Positions 43,595-52,913 of a DNA stretch of 64,000 nt are shown piece by piece. The notes under the pieces are model-generated. The model ran no database searches. It worked only from the letters and a program-made list of their open reading frames with translations, and had not been told where the DNA came from. The position numbers and the translations under genes were made by a program. Location of the stretch: positions 124,001-188,000 of the forward strand of contig JBFMAI010000032.1 in assembly GCA_040755725.1 (NCBI GenBank). Reading direction: 5' to 3'. Numbering within the stretch: position 1 is the stretch's first letter; every line of letters begins with the position of its first letter. Origin of the DNA: JBFMAI01 sp040755725. Its GTDB lineage: Bacteria; Planctomycetota; Phycisphaerae; UBA1845; Fen-1342.

Positions 43595-43957
43595 ATGGCC
43601 GATGTTCCCGATGTGTTGACCAAGGCCCGCGAACTGGGGGCCGCGCTGGCTGCCCACCCGCGCGTGCGGGCTCATCTCGACGCCCAGCGGGCCGTGCGCG
43701 CCGACGCCACGGCCCAGCAGATCCTGCGGGATTACCAGGCGCAAATGGACCAGATCCAGCAGCGCGAGGCGTCCCACCAACCGATCGAGGTCGCCGACAA
43801 ACACAAGCTGCGCGAACTGGAGCAACGGCTGGCCGGCAACGAGTCGCTGAAGAACCTGATGCGCACGCAGGCGGACTACGTGGCCTTGATGAACCAGGTC
43901 AACGACGCCATTGACGCCCCGCTGACCGAGCTGCACGCCCCGGAGACGCCGGCGTGA
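43595..43957 (+). CDS. YlbF/YmcA-family protein
   Basis: A 120-residue all-helical protein with the YlbF/YmcA layout: ARELGAALAAHPRVRAHLDAQRAVRADATAQQILRDYQAQ, then MDQIQQREASHQPIE and a C-terminal helix ending near NQVNDAIDAPLTEL. In Bacillus these proteins form a complex that modulates RNase Y and biofilm or competence genes; the role in planctomycetes is not known. Its stop overlaps the GTG start of the glycosyltransferase gene by four bases (GTGA). Confidence 0.85.
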   Translation: MADVPDVLTKARELGAALAAHPRVRAHLDAQRAVRADATAQQILRDYQAQMDQIQQREASHQPIEVADKHKLRELEQRLAGNESLKNLMRTQADYVALMNQVNDAIDAPLTELHAPETPA

Positions 43958-46053
43958 GCTCGGCCGAGCCGCCGGGCCGTCCGCCCGACGCCGAAACCTC
44001 CCCGGCCCCGGTCCGTCACGGCGGGTCCGGGGCGGCGGCCGCCTGGCTCGTGGCCCTCGTCGGCTGGACCACGTTGATCTGCTTCTGCCATTTGGACGGC
44101 GGGGCTCGCTTTGAACCGATCGACTGCTGGGTGGCGCAGACGGCCCGCGAGATGGGCGAGCGCGGCGAGTGGTTGGTCCCGCGCTTCTCCGGCGAGACGC
44201 GGATGCAGAAATCGCCCGGTCCGTACTGGGCGGTGATGCTGACGGCACGGCTGCGCGGGCAGACGGACATCGACGAGGTGGCCGCGCGCTGGCCCAACGC
44301 GCTCGGCGCGGTCGTCCTGGTCGTGACCATCTTCTGGCTCACGCGGCGCATCGCCGGCGACCGGGCGGCGGTATTCGCCGGCTTCGCGGCGGCCTCCAGC
44401 GCCCTGGTGCTGTGGTGGTCGCACCGCGGGGCCAGCGACCTGGGGCTCACAACACTCACGACGCTGTCGTTGGCCGCGCTATGGATCGGCAGCGAAGCGG
44501 AGCCGCCGGGGCCGCGCCGCCACGCGCTGTGGCTGGTGGGCTACTTCACCGCGGGGCTGGGCATGCTCTACAAGATGCCGATGCCGCTGGCCATCGTCGG
44601 CCTGCCCGCTTTCCTGTACGTGCTGCTGTGGAACCGCTGGCGACTGCTGTGGAACCGCTGGCACTTGGTCGGCCTGGCCCTCTTCCTGCTGCCCTGGCTG
44701 CCGTGGGCGGTGGCGGTCTGCCTGGTTGAGCACGCCGCGTGGGTCAAGTGGAAAGTCGAGTTCCTGGACCGCTTCACGGGCACCCTGCCGAACGTGGAGG
44801 GTCAGGGCGGGTGGAGGAACCTCGCCTTCTACTTGCCCGTCCCCCTGCTCTATTGCCTGCCGTTCACGTTGTCGCTGCCGCAGGCCGTCGTGCGCGCATT
44901 CAAGCCCAGTGAGTATTCAGGAGCACGGGACGTCGGGCGGGAGGGCGTGCCGGGGCTCGGCAGGAGCCTCGCCCTCCCCGGTTACACGACCCTGGATCCC
45001 CAGTCGGGTCCAGGCGTGAACCGGGCCGGCACCCAATTCATGATCGTGTGGTTCGCCAGCCTGCTCGCATTCTTCACGGCGTCCACGGGCAAGGAATGGC
45101 GGTATTTCCTGCCGGCGCTGCCGCCGCTGTTCGTCCTATTGGGGATCGAGTTGGCGCGCTTCTTCGACCCGCGGCGACCCGCGCAGCCGCGCCGGGATTG
45201 GCTGGGCACCCTCGCCGTGTGGCTGCTGCTGCCCGGCGCACTGTTGGGAGCCGGCTGGCCGGCGCTGCGGTGGTGGTGGACGAAACGCGGGCAGTTCGAG
45301 TTGGAGGGTTTGTACGCCTGGGAGGACGTCCTCGCCGCGTTCCTTATCACCATGACCCTCCTCACGGTCGGCTGCGGCCTGGCGGCCTGGCTATACCGGC
45401 GGCGGCACGAACACGCGTCGTTCGGCGGGCTGGTCGTGACCATGTGGGCCGTGTGGCTGTATGCCTGGCCGAATCTCACGCCGCTGGTCATGTCCCAGCG
45501 GCCGTTTGTGGATTTCGCGGAGCAACTTGCGCGCAAAGTGCCGGCGGAGGTGCGCCCCGCCATTCGCATGGCTGGCAGCCAAGACTCGCGCATTGTCTGG
45601 TACAGCAACATCCGCTACCCGCGCGTCATCGACCAGCTCGAACTACTTGCCGAGCAGCAGGAGCGCTTCCGCCGCGGCGAGCAGCCGCACCGGCGCGACC
45701 TGGACCACGAGATGCGCCGCTATGGCGAAACGATGATCGATCTCATGGCGGGCGACGAGCTATGTCTGTTTGTCATCCCGTTTGAGGGGTACATCAAGTT
45801 CCTGCTGGACGCGCCGCCGGAACTGGCCCGCGCCGGGCGCCCCCTGCCGCCGTTGCACCTGTGGCTGCAAACGCGCTACGGGACGTACGATCGGCACTAC
45901 ATACTGTTCGGCAACCGCCCGCCGCCGTTTCGCGAACCCGCGCTGCGTGTGCCGGACAAGCTGCGGGAGCGGCTGCGGGCACAAGGTTGGCCCGGCGTCA
46001 TCCGACCGGCCGCCCCGTCCAGCGCTCCGACGACGATCGCCACCTCGCCATGA
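43954..46053 (+). CDS. PMT/ArnT-like membrane glycosyltransferase
   Basis: A 699-residue membrane protein with about 10-12 helices and a large soluble C-terminal part. The first periplasmic loop has DGGARFEPIDCWVAQTAREMGERGEWLVPRF, with the DE/EP-type acidic motif of GT39/GT83 (PMT, ArnT) enzymes, which transfer sugars from polyprenyl-phosphate donors to lipid A or proteins. GTG 43954 overlaps the YlbF stop. A 7-residue tandem duplication (LLWNRWR/LLWNRWH, 44623-44664) lies in one helix. Residues ~329-344 (REGVPGLGRSLALPG) are encoded by an in-frame copy of repeat family A at 44937-44983. The stop overlaps the acyltransferase ATG, which supports a lipid A role. Confidence 0.82.
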   Translation: MSSAEPPGRPPDAETSPAPVRHGGSGAAAAWLVALVGWTTLICFCHLDGGARFEPIDCWVAQTAREMGERGEWLVPRFSGETRMQKSPGPYWAVMLTARLRGQTDIDEVAARWPNALGAVVLVVTIFWLTRRIAGDRAAVFAGFAAASSALVLWWSHRGASDLGLTTLTTLSLAALWIGSEAEPPGPRRHALWLVGYFTAGLGMLYKMPMPLAIVGLPAFLYVLLWNRWRLLWNRWHLVGLALFLLPWLPWAVAVCLVEHAAWVKWKVEFLDRFTGTLPNVEGQGGWRNLAFYLPVPLLYCLPFTLSLPQAVVRAFKPSEYSGARDVGREGVPGLGRSLALPGYTTLDPQSGPGVNRAGTQFMIVWFASLLAFFTASTGKEWRYFLPALPPLFVLLGIELARFFDPRRPAQPRRDWLGTLAVWLLLPGALLGAGWPALRWWWTKRGQFELEGLYAWEDVLAAFLITMTLLTVGCGLAAWLYRRRHEHASFGGLVVTMWAVWLYAWPNLTPLVMSQRPFVDFAEQLARKVPAEVRPAIRMAGSQDSRIVWYSNIRYPRVIDQLELLAEQQERFRRGEQPHRRDLDHEMRRYGETMIDLMAGDELCLFVIPFEGYIKFLLDAPPELARAGRPLPPLHLWLQTRYGTYDRHYILFGNRPPPFREPALRVPDKLRERLRAQGWPGVIRPAAPSSAPTTIATSP
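44937..44983. repeat. Dispersed repeat family A, copy 3, inside a coding region
   Basis: GCGGGAGGGCGTGCCGGGGC, TCGGCAGGAGCCTCGCCCTC, CCCGG: the outer arms and core of repeat family A in a shortened form. It keeps the reading frame of the surrounding glycosyltransferase gene and adds about 15 residues. Confidence 0.65.
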
Positions 46054-47012
46054 TGGCCGTTCGGATCCGACAATACCTGTGCGCGGTCACCGAAGCGCCG
46101 ACGCTCGCCCTGGCGGTCCGGCGGGTCGGGGAGTACGCCGCCCTGCGGCTGTGGGCCCTCATCATCGGCTGCTTCCCGATCGAGATGAACCTGAGCACGG
46201 CGCGGCTGATGGGGCGCCTGTGGTGGATTCTCATGAAACGCCACCGCCACAAGGCCCTGGACCACCTGCGGCCGGCGCTGGGCGACCGCTGCGGCGAGCG
46301 GGAGTTGCGGCGGATCGCGCGGCGGTCGTTCGAGCACTTCGCCCAGCTTTACCTGGTGGAGCTGGTGCTCACGCCACGGCTGATCAACCCGTGGTCGTGG
46401 CCGCGGTATGTGGAGCTGGACCAGCTTGGACCGGCGCTGCGTGAGCTGCTGGCCGCGCGCGGGACCATCCTGCTCACGGGGCACTTCGGCAACTACGAGC
46501 TGCTCGGGTACACGATCAGTCGGCTGGGACTGCCGCTCACGGCGGTGATGCGGCCGGTGGACAATCCGCTCATCAATGAGTACGTGGAGCGTTCACGGCG
46601 GGCCGGCGGCCTGTCGCTGCTGTACAAGAAAGGGGTCAGCGCAATCGCGGGGGAGCTCATCGATCAGGGGGCCGCGTTGAGCTTCATCGCCGACCAGGAC
46701 GCCGGGCGCAAGGGGCTGTTCGTCGAGTTCTTCGGGCGGCCGGCCTCCACGTACAAGTCGATCGGGCTGCTGGCGATGGCCAAGCGCGTGCCGATCATCG
46801 TGGGGCACGCCGTCCGGGTGCGACGCGGGTTTCACTATCGCATCGGTGTGGAACGCATCATTCAGCCGGAGGAATGGGAGCACCGCGACGACCCCCTCCG
46901 CTGGATCACCCAGGAGTACACAGCGGCGTTGGAAGCGGCGATCCGCCGCCACCCGGAGCAGTACCTGTGGGTCCACCGGCGGTGGAAACACCAGCCGCGG
47001 CCCCGCGATTGA
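46050..47012 (+). CDS. LpxL/HtrB-family lipid A acyltransferase
   Basis: A 320-residue inner-membrane acyltransferase. An N-terminal hydrophobic segment (ALRLWALIIGCFPI) is followed by the catalytic HxxxxE motif in TILLTGHFGNYELLGY, then SFIADQDAGRKGLFVEFFGRPASTYKSIGLLA and the family's end motif EQYLWVHRRWKHQP. These enzymes add secondary acyl chains to lipid A. ATG 46050 (or 46053) overlaps the glycosyltransferase stop, so the two envelope enzymes are coupled. The C-terminus converges with the PKD protein gene with 23 bases between. Confidence 0.92.
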   Translation: MMAVRIRQYLCAVTEAPTLALAVRRVGEYAALRLWALIIGCFPIEMNLSTARLMGRLWWILMKRHRHKALDHLRPALGDRCGERELRRIARRSFEHFAQLYLVELVLTPRLINPWSWPRYVELDQLGPALRELLAARGTILLTGHFGNYELLGYTISRLGLPLTAVMRPVDNPLINEYVERSRRAGGLSLLYKKGVSAIAGELIDQGAALSFIADQDAGRKGLFVEFFGRPASTYKSIGLLAMAKRVPIIVGHAVRVRRGFHYRIGVERIIQPEEWEHRDDPLRWITQEYTAALEAAIRRHPEQYLWVHRRWKHQPRPRD

Positions 47013-47035
47013 AGGCCGCTAAGACCGTGTGGCGC

Positions 47036-48457
47036 TCAGCGGCGCCGGCCGCGGGCGAACCAGAGCATCACCGGCACGATGGTCAGGGCAAAGAGGCTGC
47101 CGGTGCCACAGGCGCCCGGTGCGGTCCGCTCTTGCACCGGAGAGATTTGCTCATCGCCGCCGTTGTCGGGGCGGTACAGGAGCTTTCCGGCGGTGGCCAG
47201 CTCGATGACCTGGACCGACGTGAAGGCGGTATCGCTGAGACCACCTGGATCGGTGACCAGGAGCGAGAAGTAGTAGGTACCGGTTTTCACGGGCTTCCAC
47301 GACGCGATCTTTTCCGTCACGCCAACGAGGGGTTGGAAGCCGTCGATGACTTCGTCGCCTTCCAGGGCCCCGCCGACGGCGTTGGTCTGTCGCCAGCGGT
47401 AGCTGAGCTTGTCGCCGTCGGGATCGCTGGAGCGTTCCGCGCTGAGCCGGACAGTCGTCCCGAGGGCCACCGGGGTGGTCGGCGCCGTGATGATGGCGCG
47501 CGGGCCGCGGTTGGCTGGAAGCGAGGAGACCACGCTGATGGTCACCTCGTCGGTGGAGGGCAGCGGGTTGACGCCATCCTCCACGAGCAGGCGATACACG
47601 TAGTCCCCTGTCAGGGAGAGCGTGACCTGGGCGGTCGCGTCGTTGCCGTCGTCGTTAGCTTCGGGGTCAACCCGCTCCGGCCCGGAAATCCACTCCCAGG
47701 CGTACTCCAGGATGTCCTTCTCAAAAACGGCCGGGAAGTCCGGGTTGAAGCCGACGTTCGAGCTGTCGAACGACTGGCTGCCATCCAGGATCGCCGTGCG
47801 GCCTGCGGCGACGATCTGGTCGGGGCCGGCGTCGGCAAACGGCGGCGGGTTCGGCGGCGCCAGAAGCGGATTGGTCCGTCCGTACAGAAAGAAACTGAAG
47901 CCGGTCCACGCCCCCGCCTCCTCCTCAGGGGTTTCCTCATTGCTTAGTCGCACCTCTACCAACCAGTAGACATCCCAGTCCCTCAGCCCGCGCAACCGGA
48001 GCTGCGAAGGTCCGGAGATCTCCGGCAATCGAAGCCAGAAATCCATGTATACTGCGTTATCGGGCGGCGGGGGAAGCGGCTCCCAATTCAGGTCCTGCAC
48101 GTACTTGTCCGTCGTTCCGTTCAGGGGTGGTGCCGCCGGGGGGCCAAACGCCCCCCAAGCGCGAACACGATAATAGAACTTGAGCTCGCTGGTGCTACCG
48201 GCCAAGTCCGCGTCCACAACAACCATCTGGACCCAGATGCGGTCGAGTTCGTAGGCCACGTCCGTGTCCGGGTCAAACGGCACCGGCGTCGCCCATTCAT
48301 TGAGCAAACCGAGGAAGACGTTGGAGCGTGCGCCCGTGAAGCGGGCGATCTCGTAGCTGACCGCGTAGGCGTACGGCGGCGCTTCGCCTTGCCCCCAAGC
48401 CGCGGTGCCGACCGCCAGGGTCAACAAGACAGCGACGGATAGGCTAGCCTTCTTCAT
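47036..48457 (-). CDS. Secreted PKD-domain protein with possible C-terminal sorting signal
   Basis: A 473-residue protein with a signal peptide (MKKASLSVAVLLTLAVGTAAWGQ). Residues ~30-215 are a beta-sandwich of unknown type. Residues ~220-340 and ~345-435 are PKD/REJ-like domains (PPFADAGPDQIVAAGRTAILDGSQSFD; RAIITAPTTPVALGTTVRLSAERSSDPDGDKLSYRWRQ). The last ~30 residues are CG-T-G, one hydrophobic segment (SLFALTIVPVMLWFA) and RGRRR, the tripartite pattern of C-terminal sorting signals (CTERM types) or a plain membrane anchor. It is the last gene of the operon 53450-47036. GAGGTG nine bases before ATG 48457 may be the SD. Confidence 0.82.
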   Translation of the reverse strand: MKKASLSVAVLLTLAVGTAAWGQGEAPPYAYAVSYEIARFTGARSNVFLGLLNEWATPVPFDPDTDVAYELDRIWVQMVVVDADLAGSTSELKFYYRVRAWGAFGPPAAPPLNGTTDKYVQDLNWEPLPPPPDNAVYMDFWLRLPEISGPSQLRLRGLRDWDVYWLVEVRLSNEETPEEEAGAWTGFSFFLYGRTNPLLAPPNPPPFADAGPDQIVAAGRTAILDGSQSFDSSNVGFNPDFPAVFEKDILEYAWEWISGPERVDPEANDDGNDATAQVTLSLTGDYVYRLLVEDGVNPLPSTDEVTISVVSSLPANRGPRAIITAPTTPVALGTTVRLSAERSSDPDGDKLSYRWRQTNAVGGALEGDEVIDGFQPLVGVTEKIASWKPVKTGTYYFSLLVTDPGGLSDTAFTSVQVIELATAGKLLYRPDNGGDEQISPVQERTAPGACGTGSLFALTIVPVMLWFARGRRR

Positions 48458-48520
48458 GATCGTTACACCTCGCACTACGAGCACCTCGTCCCGACGTCCG
48501 GCTAGTCCGCCTGCTGCCGA

Positions 48521-49396
48521 CTACTGGCCGGTCGGCGGGGTCGTCGTCTGGCCAATCGTCACCACCCCGCAATACCCCGAAGTCTGGGGCGCCAGGTAGA
48601 AGTCCACCGTCACGTTCTCGCCTTCATAGTACTCGTTCGGCTTCCGCGCCCCGCCGAAGTTGAAGAACACGCCCGGTCGCAACGGTTGACATTCATACAC
48701 GTCAATTTGAGCCAGGGTCTTGTACCCGCCACGGCCGGTCGCACCCGCAAAGGGGGCTTCGGGGTCCGCCCCCGGTTCCGCCGTCAACACCAACCCGTCC
48801 TCGCCGGTGAAGTAAAAGGCGACGCTTTCGCACGACACCGGCGGCTCGGAGAAGAGCAGAATCGCGTCCGGGGTCACCAACGTAATCGACGTGACGGTGG
48901 GGGTTACTTCGCCCTGTTGCTGGCCGGGTTCCGCTCCGGTCCCGCCGGTCGAGTTGGCCCGGCGCAGGAACACGGCGCTGGCGCCGGCCGTGCCGCCGCC
49001 CTCGTAGACCAACGTCCCGATGGGCAGTGTGTGGGCCGTCCCGAGCTGTATCTCGCGGGTAAGCTGCACATACCCCCCGCGAAGCAGCGCGTCCTGCTGC
49101 TGGGCGGAACGGACACTGCTTACGTTGACCCACGCGACCAAGGTGGTGTTGAGGTCGGCCTCAGGCGCGTTGTTCCGGAACGTGATAGTCATCTCGCGCC
49201 GGAACTGCACCTGGGTCCCGGCGCCCCCGGCCGCGCCCTCGTCCGACCGCTGCTGTTGGCCGGCGACGCCGTACTCCTCCGTGTAGCCGAGGAACGGGTT
49301 GCGTTCGACGGCGTCGAGAGAGCAGGCGGCAAGCGTGACCCCGAAGCCGGCCAGACAAGACCACCGCAAACACGCCTTCATCACGGACCTCTTCAT
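48521..49396 (-). CDS. Predicted lipoprotein in the five-gene surface operon
   Basis: A 291-residue protein with a lipoprotein signal (LAGFGVTLAAC at residues ~15-25). The mature part is beta-rich (QVQFRREMTITFRNNAPEADLNTTLVAWVNVSSVRS...) with Gly-rich turns, and near the end has VDFYLAPQTSGYCGVVTIG, reminiscent of the CG-containing ends of the two lipoproteins encoded at the start of the operon. It lies 18 bases after the FG-GAP gene. SD GGGGAG precedes ATG 49396; a second ATG at 49381 would still keep the signal. Function unknown. Confidence 0.78.
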   Translation of the reverse strand: MKRSVMKACLRWSCLAGFGVTLAACSLDAVERNPFLGYTEEYGVAGQQQRSDEGAAGGAGTQVQFRREMTITFRNNAPEADLNTTLVAWVNVSSVRSAQQQDALLRGGYVQLTREIQLGTAHTLPIGTLVYEGGGTAGASAVFLRRANSTGGTGAEPGQQQGEVTPTVTSITLVTPDAILLFSEPPVSCESVAFYFTGEDGLVLTAEPGADPEAPFAGATGRGGYKTLAQIDVYECQPLRPGVFFNFGGARKPNEYYEGENVTVDFYLAPQTSGYCGVVTIGQTTTPPTGQ

Positions 49397-49414
49397 TCTA
49401 TCGCTCCCCAGGCG

Positions 49415-52282
49415 TTAGTCCCGCGTACCGTAGAGCAGGTAGACCTCGCCGGCCCGAGCGCGGTCCCGGGGGGCCGCCCGGACGGACCCGAGCAGGAGGT
49501 CGATGACGCCGTCGCCGTCCACGTCTCCGGCGGCGGCGATGCCGGTAGCCCGGTCACCCTGCTCGCCGAGGCCGGCGCCGAGATAATCGCCGCTGTTGCG
49601 TCCGATAAACACCGCCCCCGGTAGGGTTTCCGTTCCCACGTACTTAAGCTCCAGTATGCCGGGCTGCCCCCCCGGAGTCCGCTTGGAGATCAAGTCCCGG
49701 GCTCCGTAGACCAGGTACACCACGCCGCAATCGCGGCGGTCCACGTCGATCTTGCCGTCGAGGTCCAGATCGACGCGGACCGACCGTCCGGGGGCCGCGA
49801 TGAGGATGTCGTCGTTGCCGTCGCCATCGACATCGCCGACGCCGGCCACGCGCGCCCCCGCGAGATCATTCTCGCTCTCGCCCACGAAGATCACCCCCAG
49901 CCCGCGCTCGGGGAGCTCCATGAAGGGGATCTCGGTCTCAGTCAGATTGCCCGCGTCGCGCGAGCCGAAGAATACCGCTGCTCCGCCGCGGCTGTTGTTC
50001 AGCAGCGCCGAGCCAATGACCACGTCGGCGTACCCGTCATGGTTGAAATCGCCCGCGTTGTCCTGGGATTGGCCAAGCCGCTCACCGGGGGCACCGACGA
50101 CGCGGATGCCATCGAAGATCCGCCGGCTGGGAGGGTTGGGGGAGTTCATCGGCAGGCCGAGCTCCTCGACCTGAAGCTGACCGCCCCGGACGAGGTCGCG
50201 GAGGCGACCCAGAATGAGATAGCAGGCCCCGGAGCCCTCGCTTGCCAGCGGCGTGCCAATCACAAGATCGACCAGGCCGTCGCCGTTGAGGTCGCCCAGG
50301 CCCTTGACGTTTGACAGGCGGGCGCCGGGCACGTCGGACCAGAAGCGGACCGAGTTCTCAGGCGTGGCGATCGCCTCCGCGATCGACAACCCGCAAGGTT
50401 GGGCGTCATCCACGTCCACCGCGTACCCCGGGCTGTAGACGAGATCGTCCAGCAGATAGTGGTACGGTCCACCGTGCGGAATCAGTCGGTCTCCGGCGCT
50501 TTGTTGCGAACCAGGGTAGTTGAAGGCCTCGTTCGCAGGCGGCGCGTTGCCGTTGGTCCAGGGGTAGAAGCCGGACTTCACGTCGCAATAGAACGCGGTG
50601 AGCACCCCGGCACCCGGAATGCTGCGATCGAGGCCCACAATGCTGACCAGCGGGTCACGGTTGGGGGCCGCGATGACGATCGAGTCGAAGTCCCAGGCGG
50701 TCAATGTCTCGCCGAATTGGTCGCCGGTCTGCGCGCTGGCGAAACGGCATCCGAGGCGGACGGCGCCGCGGTTGGCCACGCCACCAACCGAGACGAGGTG
50801 TTGATGGAAATAGGTGACTGAGCAGCCGTTGACTGGTGGCGGAGCCTTGGGGCCCTCGAACCCCTCCTCGCAAGCGCACGCGTTCCTAGGGTCGCAGTTA
50901 TTACAGGTGATGGGCAAGTGGGCCCGCGTTCCGAACTCCGCGAGGTTGAACACGTTGCGCCCCGGAAAACCCAGGTCGGGTCGGAGCGATGATCCCGCGG
51001 CGATGACGACCCCACCGCTGCGGAAGTAGCCGCCCGGATCCAACGGGGCGTAGTTGATGATGCCGGTGAGCAGCGCCAGCGATTCCGAATCGGTGAACGG
51101 GATGCCGAAGGCCATCTCGCGCACCCCGTCGCTGTCCCAATCGGACAGCAGCGCAAAGCTCGTGATGCCGCGACTGGGACGGATCGGATCGGCGACCTCC
51201 GGGACGCCGGCGTAGATCTCCCCGCGGAATAGCGTGCCGGTGGAGTTTAGGTTGATTCGGCCGCTGAAACGCTTGTTGCGGCCGTAGATCAGATAAGCCT
51301 CACCGATGCCCGTACGCTGAAGGTTGACCTCGTAGCGCGACTTGCCGAATTGGGACACGATCAGAAAGTCGCCGAAGCCGTCGCGGTCGATGTCGCCCAC
51401 GGGGCTGACGAAGCTGCCGACGTTGTCCCGGGGGTTGAAGCCCTCGAAGACGGCACCGGCGACCTCCCCGCGGCCGAGCGCCAGATCCCGCAAGTCAATC
51501 GCCCCCGCCAGCCGCGCCCGCAGCCGAACGCTGCCCGGCGCGTAGAACGGGAACGAGTTGCGGCCGTCCGAGACCACCGCCAGCAGGCGGTACAGCCCCG
51601 GCTCGAACTCGATCGTGGGCAGGTCGAACGCGAAGCTGTCGCCCGTCTGCGACTGGCTGCGGAACAAGAAGACTTCGTTGCCGTTGGGCGTGTCGTCGGG
51701 ATCAAGGAAGATCTCGACGGTGTTGGTCGAATCCGGGTCGTCCAGCTCCCACGCGACGCTGAAACGGGGGACGATCGCCGCCGCGCGGTCGTAGGCGAAG
51801 GTGCCGCGCGGCGAGGTGAAGAACAGGTCCGGGGCTTGGTCGACCGTCACGCGGCCCGGGGCGTAATCGTACGCGACGATCTTGCCGACCTGCTCCATCA
51901 CGACACCGACGTAGTACGTTCCACGCTTGAGCCGCGTGGTGTCCACCAGGGCCGTGGACTGCGTGAGGCCGAGATTCGAGAACGCCTCGATCTCGTTGTC
52001 GTTGTCCGGGGTCTGGTCTTCATCCACGATGACGTTGAGGACGGCGGTCCGCGTGGACGCGAACGCCCGCCAGTTGACCTCGACCTGCGTCCCCCCGGTG
52101 ATCGACAGGTCCGCCACGGGCGTCAGTACCTCGACCAGCGGCGTGGAGCGCAGGACGGTGGTGTCGCCCGTGCCCCCCGCCACGTATTGCAGCGGAGACA
52201 CCCCGAGCGGACACCCGCCCAGTGTCAGAACCAGGACCAGGCCGGCTCCCGCCGCCGCGCCGATTAGCGTGAATCTACTCAT
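49415..52282 (-). CDS. Large lipoprotein with integrin-like FG-GAP propeller
   Basis: A 955-residue lipoprotein (lipobox LTLGGC in a signal starting MSRFTLIGAAAGAGLVLVL). Residues ~35-280 hold two or three beta-sandwich domains. From ~295 to the end are FG-GAP repeats like those of integrin alpha chains, with at least six calcium loops (DIDRDGFGD, DWDSDGVRE, DLNGDGLVD, DFNHDGYAD, DVDGDGNDD, DVDGDGVID), each followed by 'YLIYG' or 'VIG' strands. A Cys-rich insertion (ITCNNCDPRNACACEEG) sits mid-propeller. It is likely a surface-exposed binding protein. SD GGAG seven bases before ATG 52282. It is the third gene of the operon. Confidence 0.88.
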   Translation of the reverse strand: MSRFTLIGAAAGAGLVLVLTLGGCPLGVSPLQYVAGGTGDTTVLRSTPLVEVLTPVADLSITGGTQVEVNWRAFASTRTAVLNVIVDEDQTPDNDNEIEAFSNLGLTQSTALVDTTRLKRGTYYVGVVMEQVGKIVAYDYAPGRVTVDQAPDLFFTSPRGTFAYDRAAAIVPRFSVAWELDDPDSTNTVEIFLDPDDTPNGNEVFLFRSQSQTGDSFAFDLPTIEFEPGLYRLLAVVSDGRNSFPFYAPGSVRLRARLAGAIDLRDLALGRGEVAGAVFEGFNPRDNVGSFVSPVGDIDRDGFGDFLIVSQFGKSRYEVNLQRTGIGEAYLIYGRNKRFSGRINLNSTGTLFRGEIYAGVPEVADPIRPSRGITSFALLSDWDSDGVREMAFGIPFTDSESLALLTGIINYAPLDPGGYFRSGGVVIAAGSSLRPDLGFPGRNVFNLAEFGTRAHLPITCNNCDPRNACACEEGFEGPKAPPPVNGCSVTYFHQHLVSVGGVANRGAVRLGCRFASAQTGDQFGETLTAWDFDSIVIAAPNRDPLVSIVGLDRSIPGAGVLTAFYCDVKSGFYPWTNGNAPPANEAFNYPGSQQSAGDRLIPHGGPYHYLLDDLVYSPGYAVDVDDAQPCGLSIAEAIATPENSVRFWSDVPGARLSNVKGLGDLNGDGLVDLVIGTPLASEGSGACYLILGRLRDLVRGGQLQVEELGLPMNSPNPPSRRIFDGIRVVGAPGERLGQSQDNAGDFNHDGYADVVIGSALLNNSRGGAAVFFGSRDAGNLTETEIPFMELPERGLGVIFVGESENDLAGARVAGVGDVDGDGNDDILIAAPGRSVRVDLDLDGKIDVDRRDCGVVYLVYGARDLISKRTPGGQPGILELKYVGTETLPGAVFIGRNSGDYLGAGLGEQGDRATGIAAAGDVDGDGVIDLLLGSVRAAPRDRARAGEVYLLYGTRD

Positions 52283-52326
52283 GCCGCACTCCAACGTCCG
52301 CGACCGCCGCCCGAGCGGCGTCGCGC

Positions 52327-52893
52327 TCACGAGCCTGCTCGGCGAATGTAGGCGAACGTCTGATAACCCGACGCGCTAACGCTCGACGGTTGCACCGTGA
52401 ACGTCAACCCGTCGCCGCAATCGTAGTTGGTGCCCTCCAGCAGCAGGACGCCGAAGGGGTCCACTTCGATGAAGGGCGCGCTAGCCAGCAAGGTCGTATC
52501 GCCGGCCACCGTGGCGGTGTCGATCAGGTAGACGAGCGCGCCGGGCTGGCTGAGGTTCGAGACGTCGCCGATCGTGATTTCCTTGACCGGGCAGACCAGC
52601 ATCTGGCCGCTCTTGTCGCCGGGGCCCACGACGGTGGTGTAGTTCTGCACCTTGTCGTCCCCGTCGCGATAGGCGATGACGACGGAGATCCAGCGGTCCG
52701 TCCGGTTCTCGACCGCGACCAGCAGGCCGGGGGCATCGCCGGGGAGACTGGCGACGCGCGTGCCCAGTCCGAGCGCTCCGAGCAGGTTCGGGTTGAGCAG
52801 CGACGAGGCTTCGTTGAGCAGCCCGCAACCGGACAGCACCCCGCACAGGGCCAGGCCCACCCACTTCATCCGCAATCGGAACCGTCCTGCCAT
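52327..52893 (-). CDS. Predicted lipoprotein, paralogue 2
   Basis: A 188-residue lipoprotein (LALCGVLSGC). The mature part begins LLNEASSLLNPNLLGALGLG, then LLVAVENRTDRWISVVIAYRDGDDKVQNYT, LVCPVKEITIGDV and DCGDGLTFTVQP. Each of these blocks has a counterpart in the preceding gene (DPDLAGRLGLD; VIVAFSNSTRYPASFNAYW; LECPVGVISPGS; FCGDVIEIRV), so the two are tandem paralogues. AAGGAG lies before ATG 52893; the frame is open to 53238 but overlaps the neighbour. Ligand and function unknown. Confidence 0.8.
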   Translation of the reverse strand: MAGRFRLRMKWVGLALCGVLSGCGLLNEASSLLNPNLLGALGLGTRVASLPGDAPGLLVAVENRTDRWISVVIAYRDGDDKVQNYTTVVGPGDKSGQMLVCPVKEITIGDVSNLSQPGALVYLIDTATVAGDTTLLASAPFIEVDPFGVLLLEGTNYDCGDGLTFTVQPSSVSASGYQTFAYIRRAGS

Positions 52894-52913
52894 GCCTGCT
52901 TGCTCCTTCCCGA

